In this document: piece by piece, positions 36,301 through 42,488 of the stretch
Layout: the number at the start of each line of letters is the position of its first letter
Position numbering within the stretch: the stretch's first letter is position 1
Assembly (NCBI RefSeq): GCF_001658025.2
Contig: NZ_CP014007.2
Coordinates: 2,914,001-2,978,000 of the forward strand
From: Kosakonia oryzae
Lineage (GTDB): Bacteria > Pseudomonadota > Gammaproteobacteria > Enterobacterales > Enterobacteriaceae
DNA: 64,000 nucleotides
Direction: 5' to 3'
Program-made: the position numbers and the translations under genes
Notes under the pieces: model-generated
Database searches by the model: none
The model's input: the letters and a program-made list of their open reading frames with translations, nothing else
What the model was told of the DNA's origin: nothing

Positions 36301-38976
36301 CGACAAACGCTTCAGCGCGCCTGCCCCAACCAGTAACAGATGCAGCTTCAGACGACGACGCAGAGGTTTATGCAGAAAGTTGTGGACGATGCTGGGGATG
36401 GCAGGTAACAGCCATATCAGTGCCAGTACGCCAAGCCAGTAAAATGGATTGGGTACCCAAATCAGGGAGAAGAACAGCAATACCAGTAAAGAAGGAGCGA
36501 CCAGACTGCGACGCAAATTATCGAGTAATTTCCAGTAAGAAAGTGTGGACAGCGGATTCTTATCCCGGGTTCCATCCGTTTTTCTGACGCGTGGCTTCAG
36601 CCAGTTAAGCAGTTGCCAGTCGCCCCGGATCCAGCGTGAACGACGCGCGACGTCCGAAAGGTAATTATTGGGGTACTGTTCGTAAAGTAAGACCTCACTC
36701 AGTAGCCCCGATCGTGCATAGCACCCTTCAAGTAAATCATGGCTGAGAACCAGATTTTCCGGGCAAGTGTTGGCAGTGGCCAGCACAAAGATATCGACAT
36801 CATAAATCCCTTTACCGACGAACGATCCTTCCCCAAAAAGATCCTGATAGATATCCGAAGACATCATCGAATAAGGATTATTACCAGGCACGTTACTGCG
36901 TATGGCGGCATAACGTCCCTGACCGTTGCGTGGTATCTCCTCCGCGAGGCCGGGTTGCAGGATGCCGAATCCTTTAATGACCCTCTGGCGTAGCGGATCA
37001 TACTCTGGCTTATTCAGCGGATGCGCCATTGTCGCGACCAGCTTGTGTGCCGTATCGCGTGGCAGCACCGTATCACTGTCCAGTGTAATGACGTATTTAA
37101 TGTGACCCGGTAAAAGATGAGCAGGTATATCCGCAACACTGACGAATTGAGTCCCCGGATGACGCAACCAGCTGTTCAGCAACGCCAGTTTTCCCCGCTT
37201 GCGTTCATAGCCCATCCACGTTCCTTCAGAGGGGTTCCATTCAGGTTGCCGGTGTAGCAGATAGAAACGTGGGCGGCTGGAGGGATAGCGGCGATTAAGC
37301 GCCTGCATATCGGCGATAGCCTGTCTGAGCAGAGCGTTATTTTCCGGCGAGGGTTCATTCTCAGAATCAGCGAAATCAGTGAGCAGAGCGAACCTGAGAT
37401 TTTCGTTTTGATTCCCCAGCCAGCAGACTTCAAGGCTGGTGAGGAGCTTGCTGAAACTATCGTGGCTGGTCAGCATGCAGGGGATGGCGATCATGGTTGC
37501 GCTGTCAGCAGGAATGCCGGTTGAAAAATCCATCCCTGGCAATGGATGAGGAACGCGAAAACGGGTGGTTGCGTCACTGAGCAAATCACTCATTAACTGA
37601 GTTAAAGCGATAATCAGAGGCAATGCCACCACGATCAACAGCCAGTCTGCGCCCTGCAGAGCAGTTTCGTGCAAAACTGCCGCTGTCGTTGCAGTTGTCA
37701 ACAACGCCAGGCTTCCAAGCCAGGACAACAGGGTTATTCTGTTGAAACTGTGCCGCAAACGTATGAGCCTGGAGGTGTCTGCCAACAGATGAATCTCCAG
37801 CTGCTGTCGACCTTCGCCCGCCAGATAATAGCCAACGTGATGTTCCTGTGTGTCGGGAGCACTCTCCCCCGAAAGCGCCAGCACCCTGCCCGCAACCTCA
37901 GGCTCACTGAGACCACTGTCTCGGGCCAGGATCTCAACAACGTGGCGGTAATGATCCCGGGTATTAAAGTGCATCCGGGGATAGATACCGGCAGGATCAT
38001 TGCGTAATGCCTGTTCGACGACACTTATCGTTTCGGCGAAATCAGCCCAGTCCGTTTCGCTCAGTAATCGCAGGCCCGCGATGCTGTTACTGACGGATAG
38101 CTGGCTGGCGGCAAGCTGTTGATTGAAGCTATGAATGAGAATGTCAGTGGTGACTCCCTGTTCCCGGAGGCACTGATCAACCCAGGTAAGAGGTAACGAC
38201 AGCGCGTTGCCATGCCCCTGCAGGCGCCGCACCAGTTCTGCGACAAACGCACTGGTTAACGGAGGACGAGAGCGCGCCATATCGGCCACCACCATGATTA
38301 AATCACCAGGCTCGTTCTCTGCACATTCGAAAATCCTGGTTATCCATGTATCTGCCAGGTTTCTGTCCTGCTGAGCTTTTATCACTTCTATGCTGATACG
38401 ACGAAGATTTTCAATCAGCGCCAGGCGCAGCATCCCCGGTAATGCCCAGACTTCACCTAATGTCAGCGGTGTCACCTGTTGATAGGCTGTGAGGTAGCTG
38501 GTCAGGCTGGCGGTATCCCAGCGCCCATCACCGTGAGCAATGGCCTCTGATGCAATATTGTAAATTCGTGGACAATTCAGCGGTGCCATCAGCGACGGGA
38601 GACCTTTACCAAAGCTTTTCGGCAAATGCTGGCGGACACTGCGGATTTGCTCCTCAATCAGATAATAATTGTCCAGCAACCATTCCCCGGCGGGCATGAT
38701 ACTCGTCTTTTTACCCGCGTTAAGCTCATAGCAGATTTGCGTGATGACGATCTCATTGTCGCCGAGCCTTTTCAGCAGGTAATAAGGAAGTTTATCCGGC
38801 GATAACTTATGTGTACGTGCCAGTTTCTGACCGTAGCGTTCCATCTGGGCAGTCGAAAAGAGTTCTGACCGCGGATTGCTTTCACCGTCAGGATCGTTCG
38901 CAGAAAACGTCATGTTTTCGGCGTCATTCGTAGGAATACGGGAGTGGTTAAACCACGCTCTGGGGTTCATTTTCAT
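30388..38976 (-). CDS. Cyclic beta-1,2-glucan synthase (NdvB/ChvB/Cgs-like), 2862 residues
   Basis: This giant inner-membrane enzyme has the full Cgs layout. The N-terminal region leads to membrane helices near 410-470, a GT84 domain with TLDSDTVLP (about residue 629) and RRSRWIRGDWQ (about 780), and more helices near 820-870 and 955-1000. Then come a glycoamylase-like domain (VPWGVSESGYHAF, near 1405) and a GH94 phosphorylase-like C-terminal half with GAGDWNDGMNQVG (about 2545, catalytic Asp). In Rhizobium and Brucella such enzymes start, elongate, trim and cyclise periplasmic beta-1,2-glucan using UDP-glucose. No ndvA/cgt-type exporter gene adjoins. The ATG at 38976 is followed by a second ATG two codons on; ribosome site weak. 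Confidence 0.9.
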   Translation of the reverse strand: MKMNPRAWFNHSRIPTNDAENMTFSANDPDGESNPRSELFSTAQMERYGQKLARTHKLSPDKLPYYLLKRLGDNEIVITQICYELNAGKKTSIMPAGEWLLDNYYLIEEQIRSVRQHLPKSFGKGLPSLMAPLNCPRIYNIASEAIAHGDGRWDTASLTSYLTAYQQVTPLTLGEVWALPGMLRLALIENLRRISIEVIKAQQDRNLADTWITRIFECAENEPGDLIMVVADMARSRPPLTSAFVAELVRRLQGHGNALSLPLTWVDQCLREQGVTTDILIHSFNQQLAASQLSVSNSIAGLRLLSETDWADFAETISVVEQALRNDPAGIYPRMHFNTRDHYRHVVEILARDSGLSEPEVAGRVLALSGESAPDTQEHHVGYYLAGEGRQQLEIHLLADTSRLIRLRHSFNRITLLSWLGSLALLTTATTAAVLHETALQGADWLLIVVALPLIIALTQLMSDLLSDATTRFRVPHPLPGMDFSTGIPADSATMIAIPCMLTSHDSFSKLLTSLEVCWLGNQNENLRFALLTDFADSENEPSPENNALLRQAIADMQALNRRYPSSRPRFYLLHRQPEWNPSEGTWMGYERKRGKLALLNSWLRHPGTQFVSVADIPAHLLPGHIKYVITLDSDTVLPRDTAHKLVATMAHPLNKPEYDPLRQRVIKGFGILQPGLAEEIPRNGQGRYAAIRSNVPGNNPYSMMSSDIYQDLFGEGSFVGKGIYDVDIFVLATANTCPENLVLSHDLLEGCYARSGLLSEVLLYEQYPNNYLSDVARRSRWIRGDWQLLNWLKPRVRKTDGTRDKNPLSTLSYWKLLDNLRRSLVAPSLLVLLFFSLIWVPNPFYWLGVLALIWLLPAIPSIVHNFLHKPLRRRLKLHLLLVGAGALKRLSGIGLNFAILPHEAGYSLKAIAVTLWRLGVSRRHLSQWVSHSLDSNQDKPSVVRFYQAMWLNVAAGVTLTILTGQFAPPLLAIALPIGLLWCLAPLLMSWLSRQPVRKVFLPNQEQKQLLRQTSREIWAFFETFATEKENWLPPDNYQEIPQPMVAHRTSPTNIGLSLMANLTAWDFGYLPGGEVLRRVSLTLDTLDKMEHYRGHLYNWYDTRTLVPLSPRYVSSVDSGNMAGHLLTLREGLSAMRHQPVLNTQRILAGLNDTLDILEKQWGQNPPDSLRLLRNHCLSAVSLPPQAFFSELKKMRTQCNHLTTQCHQGSPLQMRWAGHLEHQLVQLCHEWSLLLGWLPASWNEQPLPTLSELARATFTGKGTSPASATKQARMRLNIITELEQRLNEHARMDFAFLYSEATSLLSVGYNCDTNTPDKSHYDLLPSEIRLTSFLAIATNQLPLKSWYALGRLFTTIDNETALMSWSGSMFEYLMPNLVMPTWPGSLLDEMSQSAVMRQIHWGKERGVPWGVSESGYHAFDVQHNYQYQAFGVPGLGLRRGLADDMVVAPYATLLALIVSPQRACENLLRLQKNGARGEYGFYEALDYTPSRLATGQLYAVVQSWMAHHQGMAFQALAHVLLDAPMAERFMSSTVFRSASLLLQERVPDAVDLYSPRRHFESHEGRVKPVRYEPRIFNEVDTPAPDIQLLSNSHYHLMLTAGGGGYSRWNNIALTRWRSDTTRDNWGTFCYIRDMQTGDVWSNTWQPTGNASEHDEEVIFTDASAEFRRTFAGLSVKTQVVISPEDDIELRRLTLIHRGRQPRALALTTYAEVVLAPDASDLAHPAFSNLFIQTELNPERDAILCHRRPRSPDEPSPCLFHMMVVHGDNRHNVSFETDRAKFLGRGRTPANAQAIEGGGALSNTSGPVLDPILAIRNTIILQPGQPVTIDIIYGVSDTRQQSLALLEKYRDYPIADRVFELAWSHSLVVLRQMNASEDDATLFNRLASAVLYPVQELRAEGQMISRNRRGQSGLWGWAISGDLPIVLLSITSEESIASVTTLIQAHRYWRQKGLDVDLVILNNSPGGYQQGLQNKIMDLIYAGSEASLLDKTGGLFVRNGEHLSAEDKLLLMSVACLYLDDRAGGINEQLNQRIHTLKPPARAFIPRAVRERNQHTDWIPDISQLSHFNGYGGFSQDGREYQIVLRENALTPAPWSNVLANSRFGSVISEAGQAYTWYENAHEYRLTPWENDPVSDRSGEAFYLRDEESGECWSPTALPVRGHGDYLTRHGFGYSVFAHRENGIDSELTVLVAEEAPVKLALLTLSNTSGRTRKLSVTGYVEWTLGEARTRSAPHIVTQAASIPGGCGVLANNFYGDNGGGRTAFFAVSGNDCSLTGDRREFIGRNGSLHDPSAMKLRKLSGKTGAGLDPCGAVQSAVTLIDGDQRTFIFILGADENHARAQETLAHYMNENTVRQALNRVHNHWHNVLDKIVVNTPDTSVNLLVNGWLMYQTVACRLMARSGYYQSGGAFGFRDQLQDTLALSHADPNRMREQIILCASRQFIEGDVQHWWHPPHGNGVRTRCSDDYLWLPLAVCHYVETTGDKDVLERLIPYLEGRPLQPGEESVYDTPVISGTEETLWLHCVKAIQHGLRFGGHGLPLMGAGDWNDGMNQVGIEGKGESVWLGFFLYDILQRFAALAERKQDDTVASMCRSQALRLQNNLEAHAWDGEWYRRGYFDDGTPLGAKASQDCRIDAIAQSWSVLSGAASPVRCSQAMQALDKYLVDNEGGLIKLLTPPFDGHGPNPGYIQGYLPGVRENGGQYTHGAIWAVMAFARMGNAERAWQLWSMLNPINHTLNADSVGIYKAEPYVMSADVYSVAPHTGRAGWSWYTGSAGWALRLLTEELLGIKRSGAAFTVHARLPDEWPSFSMRYQYGESHYQISVSRGEGEYRVTLDGVLLPDDRIPLRDDGQNHSVEIIQNGY

Positions 38977-39132
38977 AGCGTTGCTCTGATGCGACGTTAG
39001 CGCGCAGGAGCAGTTGCGAAATCAGTTCAGAAACGTTCTCTCAGGATGGGCGTAAGGCATCAGGGATTTAACATCTGCTGGAATTTAACTTAGGTATAAA
39101 ATATGGGCTCTGTTTGAGGTTTTTCGGTCGGA

Positions 39133-39297
39133 CTAGCGTCGGGAGATAAACAGGGCCTTACACCCTGGGCACAGCATGGCCTGATTGCCACGGATTTTTG
39201 ACACCGGTTGAGCTGATTTTAAGCCACAAACAGGGCAGGCGGCAGTGGCGGTAGAAGCACCGCTGAAGAGTTTCATTGCGTAATCGATAATGGACAT
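39133..39297 (-). CDS. YnfU-like 54-residue zinc-ribbon protein
   Basis: A short minus-strand ORF starts MSIIDYAMKLFSGASTATAA and carries two CxxC pairs, CPVC and CPGC, spaced 22 residues apart, followed by KALFISRR. The pairs should bind one zinc. It resembles the small protein YnfU, which in E. coli sits by the cspB/cspF genes in the Qin prophage; here it also adjoins csp genes. Upstream AAGGTTAATG gives an acceptable ribosome site. Function unknown. Confidence 0.7.
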   Translation of the reverse strand: MSIIDYAMKLFSGASTATAACPVCGLKSAQPVSKIRGNQAMLCPGCKALFISRR

Positions 39298-39378
39298 AAT
39301 CATTAACCTTTCAATGAATGAGCCTCACCGTATCACACTTGGTTAAGTTTTAATCTATTTATTTTGGTGCACTGAAAT

Positions 39379-39591
39379 TCAGGAAAGATAGATGTTCGCC
39401 GCCACAGGCCCCCTGAGACCGTGAATCCGACAAAATTCAATACGGCTTCCGGGAATGGGTAATTCCGATTCGCGTGAATTAACGGCTGAAATATGAAGCA
39501 GAACGTCTTTTCTGCCATCTGAAGGGGTGATGAAACCTTTACCGCTGAGAATGTCAAAACTTTTGACAATTCCTGTCATTTTATGGGACAA
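39379..39591 (-). CDS. cspH: CspH-like cold-shock-domain protein
   Basis: The 70-residue CSD protein is closest to E. coli CspH (M-G-IVK-FD--SGKGFI-PSDGRK, C-terminal [13 protein letters not shown]). The nucleic-acid-binding aromatics of RNP1 and RNP2 are partly lost (GKGFITP; DVLLHIS in place of DIFVHFS), as in the CspF/CspH branch, so RNA binding may be weak. It is divergent from the canonical csp gene at 39872. Confidence 0.85.
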   Translation of the reverse strand: MSHKMTGIVKSFDILSGKGFITPSDGRKDVLLHISAVNSRESELPIPGSRIEFCRIHGLRGPVAANIYLS

Positions 39592-39871
39592 GTCAATTCC
39601 TTATTGAAAACACGCAAAGACTATACCCTGAAAAAATTATCTTGCCACTTTTAATTTTCCTTGCAGGCCCTCTGGACGGCTAAAATATAATTTGCTTATT
39701 CTGACTTCCCGTGCCTTAATGAATCCCATCAGTTCGATGTACAAACGAACGTTAAACATTTTCCGGGCAGTCCTCATTACCAGGCGTTATCGCTGATATC
39801 CCCTCTTTTGAGTCCATACGTTTAATACTATACGTTTACTATCAATATTATAATTTGTAACGGGAATCAGT
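39592..39871. promoter_or_regulatory. Divergent region between two csp genes; probable long csp leader
   Basis: The 280-nt gap is very AT-rich just before the csp gene (ACTATACGTTTACTATCAATA). Cold-shock mRNAs usually have leaders of about 150 nt; I see no cold-box that I can identify with confidence. Confidence 0.4.
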
Positions 39872-40090
39872 ATGACCTCAAGAATTAAAGGCCTTGTAAA
39901 ATGGTTTAACGAAGACAAAGGTTTTGGTTTCATCTCTCCTCTTGATGGAAGCAAAGATATCTTTGTTCATTTTTCAGCGCTTAACGGAGACAACTTTAAA
40001 ACCTTATTTGAAGGGCAGAAAGTTGAATTCGCAATACACAGTGGAGACAAAGGTCCTGCTGCGGCAAACGTAATACTTTGCGATAAATAA
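39872..40090 (+). CDS. CspB/CspI-type cold-shock protein
   Basis: This 72-residue CspA-family RNA chaperone has intact RNP1 ([11 protein letters not shown]) and RNP2 (DIFVHFSAL) motifs. The C-terminus [13 protein letters not shown] is nearest to the prophage-type CspB/CspI. It should melt RNA secondary structure in the cold. GGGAATCAGT before the ATG is a modest ribosome site. Confidence 0.92.
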   Translation: MTSRIKGLVKWFNEDKGFGFISPLDGSKDIFVHFSALNGDNFKTLFEGQKVEFAIHSGDKGPAAANVILCDK

Positions 40091-40485
40091 ATCTTTGTGG
40101 ATCTGCGACAACGATGACGGATTACTCCTGAGTAGACAGATCCATAAATTAATGTAGATAAGGCAGTTTATTCTTAATATCAGGTCAGCATATTTTTGCA
40201 CATCTACGAGTGTGCTGACCGATGTGATGAAGTGCAGGTCTGCTGCATGAAAAGTCTAAAAGCAGAAGCTAACTGCTTGTTAAATAATAAAGTGCGTAAG
40301 AGGCCAGGCAGCCTCCGAAAGCATCACGTCCTTGATTCTACTTTGTTTTAATTTTCTTCATCCTTCAAAATTAAAAAAGAAAATTGCAGATTTTTGTAAA
40401 TATCACATAGTCGGCGCAGGCGCAGGTTGATCACAAAAAAATTATTTCCTGTATCGAAGAGATTGCCTTATGGAAAAACCAACAG
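40091..40485. other. AT-rich gap with an inverted repeat
   Basis: No gene is convincing. An 8-bp perfect inverted repeat GGTCAGCA / TGCTGACC with a 22-nt loop lies at about 40182-40219. A 13-codon ORF at 40470-40511 (beginning MEKPTDDK) overlaps the next gene in another frame. Confidence 0.35.
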
Positions 40486-40713
40486 ATGATAAAAGTCCTT
40501 GTTTTTTTTAATGCTGAGTCCTGTAAGGTCATGACCGTTCTTGAAGGTATATCCTCTATTAAGCAGGAATATCCAAACGGTGAAGAAACTCATCTTCGGA
40601 TTATGTCAGCAGGCTTTCCATCTTTGACCGGAGATCATGGTGTTGTTCACGTGGCTTCTGACAGGGAATTGACTTCACAGGAGATACTTGATGCTGCCAG
40701 GAAATATTTATAG
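40486..40713 (+). CDS. Hypothetical 75-residue protein
   Basis: The protein reads MIKVLVFFNAESCKVMTVLE at its start, a beta-strand then a helix, and ends DRELTSQEILDAARKYL. It looks like a compact alpha/beta protein. I do not recognise it. There is no Shine-Dalgarno site before ATG 40486; GAAGAG lies in front of the overlapping 13-codon ORF, whose stop falls inside this gene, so translation may be coupled. A terminator follows 95 nt downstream. Confidence 0.5.
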   Translation: MIKVLVFFNAESCKVMTVLEGISSIKQEYPNGEETHLRIMSAGFPSLTGDHGVVHVASDRELTSQEILDAARKYL

Positions 40714-40808
40714 CATTTCATTAAGTTCTCTGCTTTACATTTAATTGCGCACGCTCACTTACCCTATTCAACAGATACAACTAAAAAAATGAGTAAAAAA
40801 CCTTTATC

Positions 40809-40832
40809 GCCTGCTAACTGCAGGCTTTTTTT
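40809..40832 (+). terminator. Intrinsic terminator after the 75-residue ORF
   Basis: GCCTGC-taact-GCAGGC followed by seven T residues. Confidence 0.88.
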
Positions 40833-40928
40833 ATAACACATTCAAAATTTTATAAGCGCTTACCCTGAGAAGTGAAAATCATTCTTTGCGTACTGACAAA
40901 TTGTCGATATCGCTCTAATTCCCTTCAT

Positions 40929-41110
40929 GCTATCTTGCCTTTTATGGTGAATCCTCCTAAGCGGCGGGGCTAATTAACCTGATGACACTTTTGCTGGAAT
41001 GCTCATCATGCACGACTGAAGCAGCGAGCCACGGGGGGTTACCCAAAGGCTTACCGGGAGGCACCCGGCATCATATATATAAGCCCCTGCAGCAATGCAG
41101 GGGCTTTTTC
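40929..41110 (+). ncRNA. Candidate prophage-derived untranslated transcript
   Basis: This stretch has the look of the short transcripts found near the late promoter of lambdoid prophages: GGTGAATCCTCCTAAGCGGC, CTAATTAACCTGATGA, GGGAGGCACCCGGCAT, and a perfect terminator AAGCCCCTGC-agcaat-GCAGGGGCTTTTT (41081-41109). A 62-codon ORF (40982) runs through the terminator and is unlikely to be real. Together with cspH, the csp gene and the YnfU-like gene it recalls the cold-shock part of the Qin prophage. The class is from memory and unverified. Confidence 0.4.
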
Positions 41111-41157
41111 ACAGGAAATATGACCGGTATAAATTCAGAAAGCCGGTTGATGCGGGC

Positions 41158-41931
41158 TCAGTACGGCTGACCTATATTAATAATAGTACTCACCGTATCA
41201 CCAAAGAATGTCAGTCGACTCAGGATAATACCTGAAAGTGCAATGATAACCGTTGCAATGGAAACCGACACTTTCTGACGCTGACAGGACAAGACGAGCG
41301 TTAGCGCGAAACAGATTAAGCCGGACCAGAAAAAAGGAGATGTGCTCCATTGTTCTGCGGTCATACGTGCAATCGTCCCACCGCTGCGCCAGATAACCGG
41401 TGCGATAACCATGGCCAGAATCAGCAACACCAGCCCCTGGCGTAAGGGGGAAAGTGCCGGAGACTTATCCAGCAACGGGAGCATTGCCGCCCCCATTACC
41501 CATGCCGTTAACAGGTAGAGAATCATCGGCAGCCCGTTATTGATGGCGATCATTGCGGGTGCTGCATATGTCAGCCCCTGCACTGCAATCAGAATGATCC
41601 CCATCACTGCCGCTGCAATCACGGTCACGACTTTGCCATCGGTGAACAGTGCCAGCGCAATCGTTACGGCAAAAAGGCTTGCTGCCAGAATTTCCCTGCT
41701 AAGCCATGAATGTCTTAAGTTGATAAAAGCGTTATAGCCATGGAACGGATCGGCCAGATGGAAGGTTGCTCCAATCAGGGATACGCCCAGAACCACGCCC
41801 GTAATAAACCATGACCTGCGCTGCGGGATATCACGGTTATAAATGCGCCGCCAGGCAAGAAACAGGGCCATTCCGACAGACGTCTGGCTCAGCGATGTAA
41901 AGAAAACCAGTGGTAACTCATAGTGTTCCAT
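41158..41931 (-). CDS. DmsC-like membrane anchor of second molybdo-reductase
   Basis: The 257-residue polytopic protein has about eight hydrophobic segments and the DmsC-type N-terminus MEHYELPLVFFTSLSQTSVG. It is shorter than and only distantly similar to YnfH at 6.3 kb. It would connect the menaquinone pool to the iron-sulfur subunit. It starts 2 nt after the upstream gene, with GGAGAATAATC as ribosome site, and is last in the torD-dmsA-dmsB-dmsC-like operon. Confidence 0.85.
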   Translation of the reverse strand: MEHYELPLVFFTSLSQTSVGMALFLAWRRIYNRDIPQRRSWFITGVVLGVSLIGATFHLADPFHGYNAFINLRHSWLSREILAASLFAVTIALALFTDGKVVTVIAAAVMGIILIAVQGLTYAAPAMIAINNGLPMILYLLTAWVMGAAMLPLLDKSPALSPLRQGLVLLILAMVIAPVIWRSGGTIARMTAEQWSTSPFFWSGLICFALTLVLSCQRQKVSVSIATVIIALSGIILSRLTFFGDTVSTIINIGQPY

Positions 41932-41933
41932 GA

Positions 41934-42488
41934 TTATTCTCCAGCCTGATGCGGTGTGCGGGGCATAATGAAGCGGGTCCCGGGGTTCAGGGATGGCATA
42001 ACAGGGTAGCCGGGGGGATACTGTATGGCATTTCCGGGGGCACCCTCTCCATCCAGATCGATCATGGTTAATGCGCCGACAGGGCAGGCATCAATGCAGG
42101 CTGTTTGTAAACCTGCATCTAACCGCTCATAACACATACTGCATTTTTCAGCTTTATGAGTGACTTCGTTAAATCTGGGGGCGCCATAAGGACAACTGCG
42201 CAGGCAGTTTTTACAGCCTATACAGCGAGCAGGATCATGTACGACGATACCATCTTCGCGCAGGGTATAGGCCTCAACCGGGCACGCATCCAGACAGGCG
42301 GGATGCTCGCAGTGGTTGCATGCCAGCGAGTAGAAAGCCCTTTCTTCGTGCGGATAGATGGAATTCCCCAGGGGGTAGACATAGCGCCAGAACAGATCCG
42401 GCTCCAGTTGATTAAAACTTTTACAGGCCATGGCACAGCCACGGCACCCGATACATTTTTCACTATCGACCAAGAATGCACGTCTCAT
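41934..42488 (-). CDS. DmsB-like four-cluster iron-sulfur protein
   Basis: The 184-residue protein carries 16 cysteines in four groups: CIGCRGCAMAC, CNHCEHPACLDACP, CIGCKNCLRSCP, and CSMCYERL...CIDACP, giving four [4Fe-4S] clusters. It passes electrons between the anchor and the catalytic subunit. The start ATG overlaps the catalytic subunit's TGA as ATGA, so they are translationally coupled. Confidence 0.92.
   Translation of the reverse strand: MRRAFLVDSEKCIGCRGCAMACKSFNQLEPDLFWRYVYPLGNSIYPHEERAFYSLACNHCEHPACLDACPVEAYTLREDGIVVHDPARCIGCKNCLRSCPYGAPRFNEVTHKAEKCSMCYERLDAGLQTACIDACPVGALTMIDLDGEGAPGNAIQYPPGYPVMPSLNPGTRFIMPRTPHQAGE

Noticed and set aside
40982-41170. 62-codon ORF through the terminator at 41081-41109
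   Set aside because: The reading frame includes the terminator hairpin; translation across it is unlikely.
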